Shown here one piece after another: positions 30,763 to 38,990 of a stretch of 64,000 bases of DNA. The notes under the pieces are model-generated. The model ran no database searches and was not told where the DNA came from. It worked only from the letters and a program-made list of their open reading frames with translations. The stretch spans positions 29,442 to 93,441 of the forward strand of contig CACHWQ010000002.1 of the NCBI GenBank assembly GCA_902583645.1, in the 5' to 3' direction. The stretch comes from an uncultured Pelagibacteraceae bacterium. GTDB lineage: Bacteria; Pseudomonadota; Alphaproteobacteria; Pelagibacterales; Pelagibacteraceae. Position 1 is the stretch's first letter. Each line of letters starts with the position of its first letter. The translations under genes were made by a program, and so were the position numbers.

Positions 30763-30837
30763 TGGTGGGACTGGTAGGTTACGCTCCTACTACCCCCTCG
30801 ATGTCAACGAGGTACTCTACTATTGAGCTACAGTCCC
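30763..30837 (-). tRNA. tRNA-Val (anticodon GAC) with non-canonical elbow
   Basis: A 75-base cloverleaf on the minus strand: acceptor GGGACTG / CAGTCCC, anticodon stem CCTCG / CGAGG with loop TTGACAT giving GAC, T-stem GTAGG / CCTAC and encoded CCA. The T-loop reads AGCGTAA in place of TTCRANN, and the D-loop reads AATAGTA, so G18 is A. G19 and C56 are kept. All four stems pair, so the gene is probably real; it may score low in standard scans. Confidence 0.8.
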
Positions 30838-30851
30838 AAAGGCATTTAAAT

Positions 30852-32516
30852 TTACTCTAGTTTATTTAAATAAAAAATTCTATATGAATTGATTATTTTG
30901 CAACTTTCTCTTCCTTTCAATTCATTTTGGCAATTATTTGATTTTTTTAAAATATTATTCTTTCTATCAAATAAAGTGTAATCATTACTCTTATTGATAT
31001 TATAAAAAGGAGACTTTAATGGATTATATTTATAAACTTCATATTCATCTACAATTCTATTTATGTTTCTACCAACAAAAACCATAAGTGTAATTAATAA
31101 AACTATTTTTATTTTTTTTATATTTTTTGAATAAATATATTTTTGTTCAAATAAAATTAAAGCAAGTGGAATAATAAAAAAAAGTGCAACTAAATGGTAT
31201 CCTCCATATCTTAATGATGGATGATTATAAAACCACTCACAAAAAAATAAAAAAAGTATTGTTACAAAGGCAATATATTGTTTGGGAAAATTTATTTTAA
31301 TTTTTTTTGGTTTAAAAACTGCAATAAATATTAATACAAGAAATAATAAACCTAATAAATTATCGGTTACTTTGTTGTAAAAGTAGTTATCTATCCATAT
31401 TTTAAACCAATTAAAACCTTTTATAAATTCATCTGGATTCTCAACTTTATAATTTGGTGTTGCCCCAGCTTTAGACCACAATTCATAGAAATTTCCTGCC
31501 CATTCAATTGTGGATATATCCATACCCCAGGTAAAGGATTGTGCACAGGTTATTGATAGTGGATAAATTAAACACCCTGTGTAAGCTATATTGTAAAATA
31601 ACATTAATAATCCAAATAATATTGAAATATTAATAATTTTAAAGTCTTTGTAAAAAATATTTATTTTTTTAAAATTATAAAACTTAAAATATATTACAAA
31701 AAATAATAATCCATAAATTCCATAAAAAGATTTTAAACTAACAATAAAAGTTATTAAGATTAAAAAATTTTCTAATTTTTTTTTATCTAGCTTCTTTTGA
31801 ATTAATATTTGAAATATTAACAAAATGCATAAAAATATTAAAATTATAGCTGATCTGTCAGTTCCATGCTCTGCTAATCTATAAAAAAAAGTATTTATAA
31901 AGGCAAAAATCAAAACGCTTAAAAAATTATGAAAAGTAATAATTTTACTATTCGTATTGAAAATTTCTTTAAAAATAATTGTATTAAAAAATATTAAAAT
32001 TAAAGCTGGACCTAAAAAATAAAAATAATCTTGTGTAAATGGAAGCTTTAGTAATGAATGAAAAAAAAATAATGATGAGATATGATTTAATGCTAAGTCA
32101 AAGATACCTATTCCAAATTCAAGCTTACTTGCAGTCAAATTACTTATAAAACTTAAATGATAGTATGGAAAATCATCATGGCTTTTAAAGTATAGAATCG
32201 AAAAAATTGACAATATTAGGAAGAAAAAGAAATATTTATTATCTTTTTTTTTTAAAAAATCTTTTGTTAGGAAGAAATATTTTATAGAGAGAAGAAAACC
32301 CATTAATATTATTAATGAATTGTGTAAATAATCGTGTTTGAAAAACAAATTTGATAAATAAGATATTAAAGTCAAAGTAAATATTCCATATAAGCCTGTA
32401 TATCCAATATTTGAATATTTATTATATTTCGTTAAATATTTTGAAAATAGAAATCCATAGCCAATTACTGAAAAAGTTAAAAAAAAATATATTAAAACAA
32501 AACTTACAAACTCCAT
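30852..32516 (-). CDS. Polytopic membrane protein, possibly glycan-related
   Basis: The 554-residue product is mostly hydrophobic, with a dozen or so predicted membrane helices from the first residues (FVSFVLIYFFLTFSVIGYGFLF) to about residue 480, and a hydrophilic C-terminal tail. A loop with KSHDDFPYYHLSFISNLTASKLEFGIGIF and a later AEHGTDRSA segment resemble the LIC_10190-type membrane proteins and distantly GT39-like transferases. Its position between a glycosyltransferase and other accessory genes suggests a part in surface polysaccharide work. Function is not established. Confidence 0.6.
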   Translation of the reverse strand: MEFVSFVLIYFFLTFSVIGYGFLFSKYLTKYNKYSNIGYTGLYGIFTLTLISYLSNLFFKHDYLHNSLIILMGFLLSIKYFFLTKDFLKKKDNKYFFFFLILSIFSILYFKSHDDFPYYHLSFISNLTASKLEFGIGIFDLALNHISSLFFFHSLLKLPFTQDYFYFLGPALILIFFNTIIFKEIFNTNSKIITFHNFLSVLIFAFINTFFYRLAEHGTDRSAIILIFLCILLIFQILIQKKLDKKKLENFLILITFIVSLKSFYGIYGLLFFVIYFKFYNFKKINIFYKDFKIINISILFGLLMLFYNIAYTGCLIYPLSITCAQSFTWGMDISTIEWAGNFYELWSKAGATPNYKVENPDEFIKGFNWFKIWIDNYFYNKVTDNLLGLLFLVLIFIAVFKPKKIKINFPKQYIAFVTILFLFFCEWFYNHPSLRYGGYHLVALFFIIPLALILFEQKYIYSKNIKKIKIVLLITLMVFVGRNINRIVDEYEVYKYNPLKSPFYNINKSNDYTLFDRKNNILKKSNNCQNELKGRESCKIINSYRIFYLNKLE

Positions 32517-33302
32517 TTAGCTTGTCTCTTTTCTTATTTGCTCAAGTTTTATTTTTTTTTGAAGACTCCTGTTTTTATCATATAACAATTTAAATCTTAT
32601 CTTTTTATTTATTCTTATTTTAATTGTTTTTGCATTCCTTACTTCAATGTTGTCAGCAACAGCACTTATTGGCCTTTTATTTATATTTAAATTTTTAATA
32701 ATTACTGTTTTACTATCTCCAATTATTTTAGCTTTCCATCTTCGTGGTCTAAATGGACTTATAGGAGCAATTGATAATTTTTTTGAATTCAGACTAAGTA
32801 TTGGTCCTCTGACTGATAAATTATAAGCTGTACTACCAGCTGGTGTAGAAACTAATGCCCCATCAGATATTAATTTATTAATTAAAACTTTTGATCCAAC
32901 TTTAATTTCTAATGATGCAGCTTGTCGACTTTGCCGAAGTATTGAAACCTCATTAATTGCTAGATAAGTTTTTTGATTTCTTTGTTTAGACAAAACTCTC
33001 ATTTCAAGTGGTGAAATAATTATTATATTGGTGTTTCTTAAATTTTTAATTAAATTTTTTGGTGAAAATTTATTCATTAAAAAACCATAATTTCCAGAGT
33101 TAATCCCATAAAAGATTTTTTTTGAAAATTTATTTTTTTTGAGAGTCTTTAGCATAAAACCATCTCCACCGACAATAATCGTTAAATTTTTTTTTAATTG
33201 TTTTTTTTTTAATAAATTACTAATTAGTTTTTTAATTTTAATTGATTTTTTATTTTTGTCTGAAATTATTATAATTTTATTGTTACTCAATTTATTTACC
33301 AT
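32517..33302 (-). CDS. nadK: NAD kinase
   Basis: NAD kinase phosphorylates NAD to NADP in the cytoplasm and is normally essential. The 261-residue product has the GGDG motif (45-48, in TIIVGGDGFMLKTL), GINSGNYGFLMN, the LAINEVSILRQ segment, and the diagnostic SDGALVSTPAGSTAYNLSVRGPIL block. Length is normal. It is embedded between a membrane protein gene and a dehydrogenase gene, each joined by 0-7 bases, an odd home for a housekeeping gene. Confidence 0.93.
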   Translation of the reverse strand: MVNKLSNNKIIIISDKNKKSIKIKKLISNLLKKKQLKKNLTIIVGGDGFMLKTLKKNKFSKKIFYGINSGNYGFLMNKFSPKNLIKNLRNTNIIIISPLEMRVLSKQRNQKTYLAINEVSILRQSRQAASLEIKVGSKVLINKLISDGALVSTPAGSTAYNLSVRGPILSLNSKKLSIAPISPFRPRRWKAKIIGDSKTVIIKNLNINKRPISAVADNIEVRNAKTIKIRINKKIRFKLLYDKNRSLQKKIKLEQIRKETS

Positions 33303-34036
33303 TCTAAGATTTTTTTATTTATATCTATAAATTTTCCAGATAAATTTCTATCATTTTCATTGATAATATTTATAATTTTTTGAGCAGATTGATCTGCTGA
33401 AATTACACCTGCAGAGTTCATTTTTGTCTTAACACTTCCTGGATGAACACAGAAAATATTTATATTTTTTGATTTAATATCATTTGATAAATTTTTTGAA
33501 AAAGAGTTAAGCAAAGTTTTGGATAATCGATAATAATAATACCCTCCCATATTATTGAGTGTTATGCTTCCCATTTCACTAGAAATATTTACTATTTGTT
33601 CTAATTGGTTTCCATTTAAACTTAACTGAACTAATTTTAAAGGTGAAAAAAAATTAATATTTAAAATTTTTTTAAACTCAGAAATATGTAAATTCTCTAA
33701 ACTCTGTTTTTCAGGACCAAAAATTGCAGCACAATTAATAATTATATTTGGTTTAAATTTTTCAATCTCGTAACAAAAATTCTCTGTGAGATTTTCATTT
33801 TGAAAATCTTCCTCTAGAATCTTTAAATTTTCATTTTTTATTTTATCGACCTCATTTTTTTTTTTGTTTACTGTAGAAATTACAGAATTAGTTGAAATTA
33901 TTTTTTTTGTAAGCTCAAGACCTATCCCTGAATTGGATCCTGTAATGATTATTCTTTTATTTTTAATAATTAATTTTTTTGAAAATTTATGGTTTATTTT
34001 TTCTATTTTTCTAATTATTGTTTTTTTAATGCCCAT
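33296..34036 (-). CDS. Short-chain dehydrogenase/reductase family protein
   Basis: A Rossmann-fold NAD(P)-dependent oxidoreductase of 246 residues. The cofactor loop is TGSNSGIGLEL (around 32-42), a NCAA motif follows (around 100), and the catalytic pair appears as YRLSK in YYYYRLSKTLLN, with an upstream Ser in NISSEMG. The N-terminal 28 residues (MGIKKTIIRKIEKINHKF) are a basic extension. The substrate is unknown; neighbours suggest modification of a sugar or lipid. It overlaps nadK by 7 bases. Confidence 0.8.
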   Translation of the reverse strand: MGIKKTIIRKIEKINHKFSKKLIIKNKRIIITGSNSGIGLELTKKIISTNSVISTVNKKKNEVDKIKNENLKILEEDFQNENLTENFCYEIEKFKPNIIINCAAIFGPEKQSLENLHISEFKKILNINFFSPLKLVQLSLNGNQLEQIVNISSEMGSITLNNMGGYYYYRLSKTLLNSFSKNLSNDIKSKNINIFCVHPGSVKTKMNSAGVISADQSAQKIINIINENDRNLSGKFIDINKKILEW

Positions 34037-34642
34037 TTAAAAAGTATATATTGCATCCCAAGCTACTGCTATTCTATCATTTTTACCATAATATCTATCT
34101 ACAGAATGCATCAAATTTGAGTTAAATATTAGTAGATCATGTTTTTTTGGTTCATGTTTAATTTTTTTACTTTCTAAATTTATATTAATTAGTCCTCCAG
34201 AATTTTCTTCTACTTGAAAATAATAAACACCGGTTAATAAGGACTTTGGATGCATATGCTCACGGTGTCCCTCGTTTTCTTTTTGAATTGTAAACCATAA
34301 ACTTTTAAGTGAAAAATTTCCTGAACAATTCTTACTAAGTATTTTTTTTTTAACATTGTTATTTATGGCTTTTTCTAATTTTTTAATAATTGGTTTAATT
34401 TCAGAAAAGTTTTGTAAATCATGATTAGATTGATAATGTTGTCTATTTTCACCATCTTGCATCCATTTTGTTGAAGGATAATTTTTTTTATATTCATAAA
34501 AAAAATTAGGATCAAATTCTAAATCAATATTGTCACAAATAAAAAATGGTTTTGATAACTTTTCAAAATCTACTTTAAAAAAAAATTTTATCAACTTTTT
34601 ATAAAAAATTGATTTTTTTGAATATTTAAATAAATCAATCAT
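34037..34642 (-). CDS. 2OG-Fe(II) oxygenase-like protein
   Basis: The 201-residue product resembles putative 2-oxoglutarate/Fe(II) dioxygenases that pair with surface-glycan loci. Candidate iron ligands are the His residues in GHREHMHPKS (about 130-139) and the later His in LLIFNSNLMHSVDRYY, followed by the RIAVAWD strand that could supply the 2-oxoglutarate Arg. It is immediately upstream of the dehydrogenase with no spacer. Family membership is by motif only; substrate is unknown. Confidence 0.6.
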   Translation of the reverse strand: MIDLFKYSKKSIFYKKLIKFFFKVDFEKLSKPFFICDNIDLEFDPNFFYEYKKNYPSTKWMQDGENRQHYQSNHDLQNFSEIKPIIKKLEKAINNNVKKKILSKNCSGNFSLKSLWFTIQKENEGHREHMHPKSLLTGVYYFQVEENSGGLININLESKKIKHEPKKHDLLIFNSNLMHSVDRYYGKNDRIAVAWDAIYTF

Positions 34643-34660
34643 TTAATTTAAATAAAAAGT

Positions 34661-34746
34661 TGGTGCCCTCGGCCAGACTCGAACTGGCACTCCCAAAAGG
34701 GCAAGGATTTTAAGTCCTTTGTGTCTACCAATTTCACCACGAGGGC
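34661..34746 (-). tRNA. tRNA-Leu (anticodon TAA)
   Basis: An 86-base class II cloverleaf: acceptor GCCCTCG / CGAGGGC, D-arm with TTGGTAGACA, anticodon loop CTTAAAA giving TAA, a long variable arm, T-loop TTCGAGT and encoded CCA. It separates the oxygenase gene from the next accessory genes; no integrated copy of its 3' end is visible in this window. Confidence 0.97.
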
Positions 34747-34841
34747 ATGAGTTATTTTCATGAGTGTTTATGCCATTATTTATAATTGAACAAGAGGAAT
34801 AAGTAAAATTTTTTTATTTTATTTATAACAATTTATTTAAA

Positions 34842-35522
34842 TTATAAATTATAAGCTTTTTTTAGTTTATTACGTTTATCAAAGTCTTCAACTCGACCTA
34901 TAATATCAAATAACATAATCTCTAACGCACTCTTATAATGTTGAAATTTTTTATCATTCCCTACATTGGTAAATTTAAAAGTTGAAAGTTTAATTTTTGT
35001 CTCTTGTAATATTGAAGAGATTTTAATAAATGCTTTTCCATTAACAATACTACTCTTCAAAATTAAAAAATTTATATCCCTTACTTTTTTAGGCCAAACC
35101 TTGTCGGGCATTTTATTATTAATTTTTTCTGCTATACCAATATTGTCTTTAAAGGTACTTTCAAGTTTGTTTTCTTTCTTTATTTTTTTTTCAATAATTT
35201 CTAAATAGAATTCTGGATTTTCTATTTTTAATTCATTAATTATAATGAGTTTTTTAAAAAGATATGAATTTAAGTCGAAATTTAAAAAAATTTTATCTGT
35301 TTTAAAAGTATATTCATAAAATTTCGTATCCTTATTAAGTACCTTTAATCCATACACAGATATGTAGCCAGGAAAATTATATTTAAATTCATCAAATTCA
35401 ACTTTTCTTTCTACCCAATTAGAAAATTTATATAAAAAATACTTCTCAACAACTTTTTCATTAAAAAAAACGATTAAAATTACAAAAAAAACAATAATGA
35501 AAAACCAATTAATTTTTTTCAT
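34842..35522 (-). CDS. Membrane-anchored protein of unknown function
   Basis: I do not recognise this 226-residue product with confidence. It has one N-terminal membrane segment (INWFFIIVFFVILIVFF) and a periplasmic part rich in beta strands: VEFDEFKYNFPGYISVYGLKVLN, FYEYTFKTDKIFLNFDLNSYLFKKLIIINELKIENPEFYLE. That pattern, a strand-rich segment with I-I-N-E-L-x-I-x-x-P, is like the N-terminal unit of AsmA/DUF748-type envelope proteins, which would suggest a lipid or outer-membrane role. It directly follows asnB. Confidence 0.55.
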   Translation of the reverse strand: MKKINWFFIIVFFVILIVFFNEKVVEKYFLYKFSNWVERKVEFDEFKYNFPGYISVYGLKVLNKDTKFYEYTFKTDKIFLNFDLNSYLFKKLIIINELKIENPEFYLEIIEKKIKKENKLESTFKDNIGIAEKINNKMPDKVWPKKVRDINFLILKSSIVNGKAFIKISSILQETKIKLSTFKFTNVGNDKKFQHYKSALEIMLFDIIGRVEDFDKRNKLKKAYNL

Positions 35523-37346
35523 CTAAGTGTTAATGAAAATATCATGCCATTTTTGAAACATGATTAATGACCATAGTGATTTATAATTATATGTTTTTTT
35601 CATAAAAATATCATTTTTGTCGGTATATTTTCCTTGTTTTTGAAAACTTTCTAAAAAATTGGATAAAAATTCATAATTAAATATTTGATCTTTTTTTATT
35701 TTATCTCTGTTAAACAATTCATTTTTTATATATTTAAAATTATGTTTTATTGCTTGAGATTCTAATCCAACGAATCCTCTTTTTCTGTTATATAAATTTT
35801 CTTTTGGTAAAATCTCTCTAACAGTTTCTCTCAATAAGTATTTAAAGTCTTTTTTATTAGTTCTTATATTATAAGGAACAGTCTGCATTAAATCTGTTAA
35901 ATCATTATCTAAAAAAGGTGCACGGGCTTCAATTTGATTTGCCATTGAAAACTTATTTGTCATATTGCAATATTCATCTGGTAACTGATTTGTTAAATCT
36001 AAATTAAAAATTTTATCTCTAATATTTCTTGAATTTACATTGTTTAGTCTTTCAAATATAAATTGGCTGGTATCCTCAAAATATATGTTTTTATCTAATA
36101 ATAATTTTTTTTTTAAACTATCTTTAAAAAAAAACTTTCGATCAAAAAAAAGTGTTTTAAATTGATAATAATTATTTGTTAAGTTAAAATAAGTTTTTTC
36201 TAATAGTGTCCATCTACCAAAGTTTCCAAAAAGCTCATCACCACCTAAACCAGTAAGAATTACTCCAAATTTTTTTCCTGCTTCTTTAAATACATGCCAT
36301 AATGGTAGTCCTCCTCCATAAGGTTCATCTAAGTGATAAACCATTCTATCTAGGTCTTTAAAATAATCATCTTGATTAATTAAAATTTCATTATGATTAG
36401 TTTTAAAATAATTTGCTGCAATTCTTGACTCATTTAATTCGTTGAGAGGACCTTCATTATAACCCTCGAATCCCATTGAAAAAGTATTTAATTTTTTTTC
36501 ACCAGATAATATTGCAATAATAGACTGTGAGTCTAAACCTCCAGATAAACCACAAGCTAAAGGTACATCGGAAAGAGTTGATCTTTTAACTGATTTTTTT
36601 AACGCAAATAATATTGACTCTTTCCATTCATTTAAATTTTTTGAGTTATCTGTCGCAAATTTAATATGAAACCACTTTTGTATTTTTAGATCATTATTGA
36701 TTAAATCCAACACTAAAAAATGGCCTGGTTGAAGCTTTTTGATGTCTTCAATTATTGTTTCTGGACCCGGGCACCATAGAAGACTTAGGTAATGATAAAA
36801 ACTCTGCCTATTTAGTCTTTTGTTTGAATGACCACTTTTTAAAATTGATTTTAACTCTGAAGCAAAAAGAAATTTATTATCTTTATGCAAATAATAGAAT
36901 GGAGCTAGTCCAAATCTATCTCTACCACAAATTAGTTTTTGTTTTTTTTTATCAAAAAAAGCAAAAGCAAACGAACCATTTAAATAATTTATTCCTTCTG
37001 TACCATAATGAATTAATATGTTTAAAAGCACCTCTGTATCAGAATTTTTAGTAAAAAATTTGATGTTTTTATTTTCTAATTGATTTCTAAGTTCTGGAGA
37101 ATTCAAAATTGTACCATTAAAAATTATTACATACCGCTCATCCATTGAATGCATTGGCTGAATACCTAATTCTAAATCTAAAATTGATAATCTACACATT
37201 TTAAGTCCAAAATTTTTTTGCGAACTGATGAATTTACCTGAGCTATTTGGTCCTCTGTGCTCTTGATATTTGTTCATCTTATCTATCAATATATTTATAT
37301 CGTCAGGCGATGAGTTGCCGTTATAATAACCTACAATTCCACACAT
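35523..37346 (-). CDS. asnB: Asparagine synthase (glutamine-hydrolysing)
   Basis: AsnB makes asparagine from aspartate with ATP and glutamine; homologues in glycan loci amidate other carboxyl groups. The 607-residue product starts MCGIVGYYNG with the catalytic Cys2, has an N-terminal glutaminase domain (RLSILDLELGIQPMHS, GPNSSGKF) and a C-terminal synthetase domain with the PP-loop SGGLDS at about 265. C-terminal YNRKRGFVG is typical. Length is normal. Given the accessory setting, either free asparagine synthesis or a surface-modification role is possible. Confidence 0.9.
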   Translation of the reverse strand: MCGIVGYYNGNSSPDDINILIDKMNKYQEHRGPNSSGKFISSQKNFGLKMCRLSILDLELGIQPMHSMDERYVIIFNGTILNSPELRNQLENKNIKFFTKNSDTEVLLNILIHYGTEGINYLNGSFAFAFFDKKKQKLICGRDRFGLAPFYYLHKDNKFLFASELKSILKSGHSNKRLNRQSFYHYLSLLWCPGPETIIEDIKKLQPGHFLVLDLINNDLKIQKWFHIKFATDNSKNLNEWKESILFALKKSVKRSTLSDVPLACGLSGGLDSQSIIAILSGEKKLNTFSMGFEGYNEGPLNELNESRIAANYFKTNHNEILINQDDYFKDLDRMVYHLDEPYGGGLPLWHVFKEAGKKFGVILTGLGGDELFGNFGRWTLLEKTYFNLTNNYYQFKTLFFDRKFFFKDSLKKKLLLDKNIYFEDTSQFIFERLNNVNSRNIRDKIFNLDLTNQLPDEYCNMTNKFSMANQIEARAPFLDNDLTDLMQTVPYNIRTNKKDFKYLLRETVREILPKENLYNRKRGFVGLESQAIKHNFKYIKNELFNRDKIKKDQIFNYEFLSNFLESFQKQGKYTDKNDIFMKKTYNYKSLWSLIMFQKWHDIFINT

Positions 37347-37399
37347 ATATAATTTTCTATTTAAAATTTAACTAATATAATAAATAAATTTTTTTTATT

Positions 37400-38761
37400 T
37401 TATCTACCTTTTTTTATTGGATCTAATAAAAGTTTTTTAACATTATATTTGTACGACCCGTTATTATAATGAAGCGAATTAAGAACAACAATTCTTGAGT
37501 TTTCCATATCTATTAAGATAGCTTGACCACCATAACCACCCATACCAAATATAACTTTATCTTTTAATCCTGGATAATCCATATGGAATTGTCCTCCATA
37601 TGATTTTGTACGATTATATTCTGGTTCATTTTTATTATTATTATAGTTTTTTGGAATTCTTCTTTTGTGAATTTCTTTTAAATATTTACCAACACAAGTA
37701 TCATTTTGATAATCATCCATCATAGCTTTTGCTATTCTGAGATAATCAAATCTTGTCGCGCTTATATTTGGATGTCCATTTCCATTTTCCTCTCGTTGAC
37801 CAGTAAAACCATAAAGAATGCTATATTTGATTTTTATTTTATCATTGAAAATTCTGCTATAAAGTTTCTTATAATCATCACCTGTTTTAAATTTTATATA
37901 GTTCAAAATTAACTGAGTAACAAATCCATTATAATTATATGTTTCAGCAGATTTTTTTGTATCTTTATTTCTAAAGTATATGAGCATAGTTGTTTGAATA
38001 TCTCTATCTTCATATGCCCCTAATTTACTGGTACCATCTTCAAATTCGTTAATATATTTTTGATCACCAGTATTCATATTCAAAAAGTTAATTAATTTTT
38101 GATCATAGTAAATTGAATTTTTTAATTGAGGCCAATCATTCATTGTTGCATCAACACCATCAATAAAGCCCTCGCATATTGCGTGACCTAAGATATAAGA
38201 GGTTACTGACTTGCCCATTGACATTGAATAAAATTTTGTCTCGTTATTTAAAAACTCTCCTAATCTTTCTTTAGGAGAAAATTCGTCAATAAGTACTTCG
38301 TCATCTTGGTAATATAAATAGCTCAAGATTCCTTTAGTTTTCAATTGCTTCTTTAAAAATTTATCTTCAATTAAATTAAATTTGAAATCGTAAGAATTAT
38401 TTGAAGGTTTAAACTCTTTTAAATGTGAACTTCTATCTCTATACGAATATTTCCATAAATAATAAATCAGCGAGTCCCTGTTTGGGTTTGAATGATAGGC
38501 AATATTGGTACCTGATAATTTTTTATTTTTTGTTTTGATATTAAGATTATTAGATCCTTGAAATTTATCACAATTATTATAATACCAGGTATTACTAAAT
38601 TTTGGTTCATTTTCGCATAATTTATTTTGTTCTAAGTTCAAATATTGATGATATCCATTTTTAAAAAGCCACTCATTAAAAATTCTTATATTAAACTCCT
38701 CAGCAAATAGATTGTTTATGGCTAATAAGCTGAGTGTTAAAATTATTAATATTTTTTTCAT
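37400..38761 (-). CDS. Secreted serine hydrolase, beta-lactamase/penicillin-binding fold
   Basis: The 453-residue product begins with a signal peptide (MKKILIILTLSLLAINNLFAEE). It has the SxxK nucleophile motif in YSMSMGKSVTSYIL, a YNYNG motif in the position of YxN, and a C-terminal GMGGYGGQ in place of KTG/HxG, the features of class C beta-lactamase-related esterases. It could hydrolyse peptides, esters or lactams in the periplasm; a true beta-lactamase role is not supported. A 60-residue membrane protein gene precedes it by 3 bases. Confidence 0.8.
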   Translation of the reverse strand: MKKILIILTLSLLAINNLFAEEFNIRIFNEWLFKNGYHQYLNLEQNKLCENEPKFSNTWYYNNCDKFQGSNNLNIKTKNKKLSGTNIAYHSNPNRDSLIYYLWKYSYRDRSSHLKEFKPSNNSYDFKFNLIEDKFLKKQLKTKGILSYLYYQDDEVLIDEFSPKERLGEFLNNETKFYSMSMGKSVTSYILGHAICEGFIDGVDATMNDWPQLKNSIYYDQKLINFLNMNTGDQKYINEFEDGTSKLGAYEDRDIQTTMLIYFRNKDTKKSAETYNYNGFVTQLILNYIKFKTGDDYKKLYSRIFNDKIKIKYSILYGFTGQREENGNGHPNISATRFDYLRIAKAMMDDYQNDTCVGKYLKEIHKRRIPKNYNNNKNEPEYNRTKSYGGQFHMDYPGLKDKVIFGMGGYGGQAILIDMENSRIVVLNSLHYNNGSYKYNVKKLLLDPIKKGR

Positions 38762-38764
38762 ATA

Positions 38765-38947
38765 CTATGAGGCTATATGCTTAATTAAATAATAAAGGAT
38801 ACCAGTAATCACTGTCGCATAAACAAAACCTTCACTAAAAAATTTAAAAATCTTTTTATAACTTTTATAGTTATGTCTTAAATAAACATAAATTAGTGTA
38901 TATATTCCAACAATTGCTATACTAAGTAATATATCGGTTGGGTTCAT
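38765..38947 (-). CDS. Small membrane protein, unknown
   Basis: A 60-residue product with two hydrophobic segments: DILLSIAIVGIYTLIYVYL and FVYATVITGILYYLIKHI, separated by a basic stretch (RHNYKSYKKIFKFF). No family is recognisable. The tight 3-base spacing to the serine hydrolase gene and an ATG start support it as a real gene in the same unit. Confidence 0.55.
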   Translation of the reverse strand: MNPTDILLSIAIVGIYTLIYVYLRHNYKSYKKIFKFFSEGFVYATVITGILYYLIKHIAS

Positions 38948-38990
38948 GACTTTAATTTATTTTATTTATTAAAAAAAACAAATCTTAAAT

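Noticed and set aside
37400..38761. Antibiotic-resistance beta-lactamase
   Set aside because: The SxxK fold is present, but the third motif is not KTG and the family includes many esterases and peptidases; resistance is not supported.
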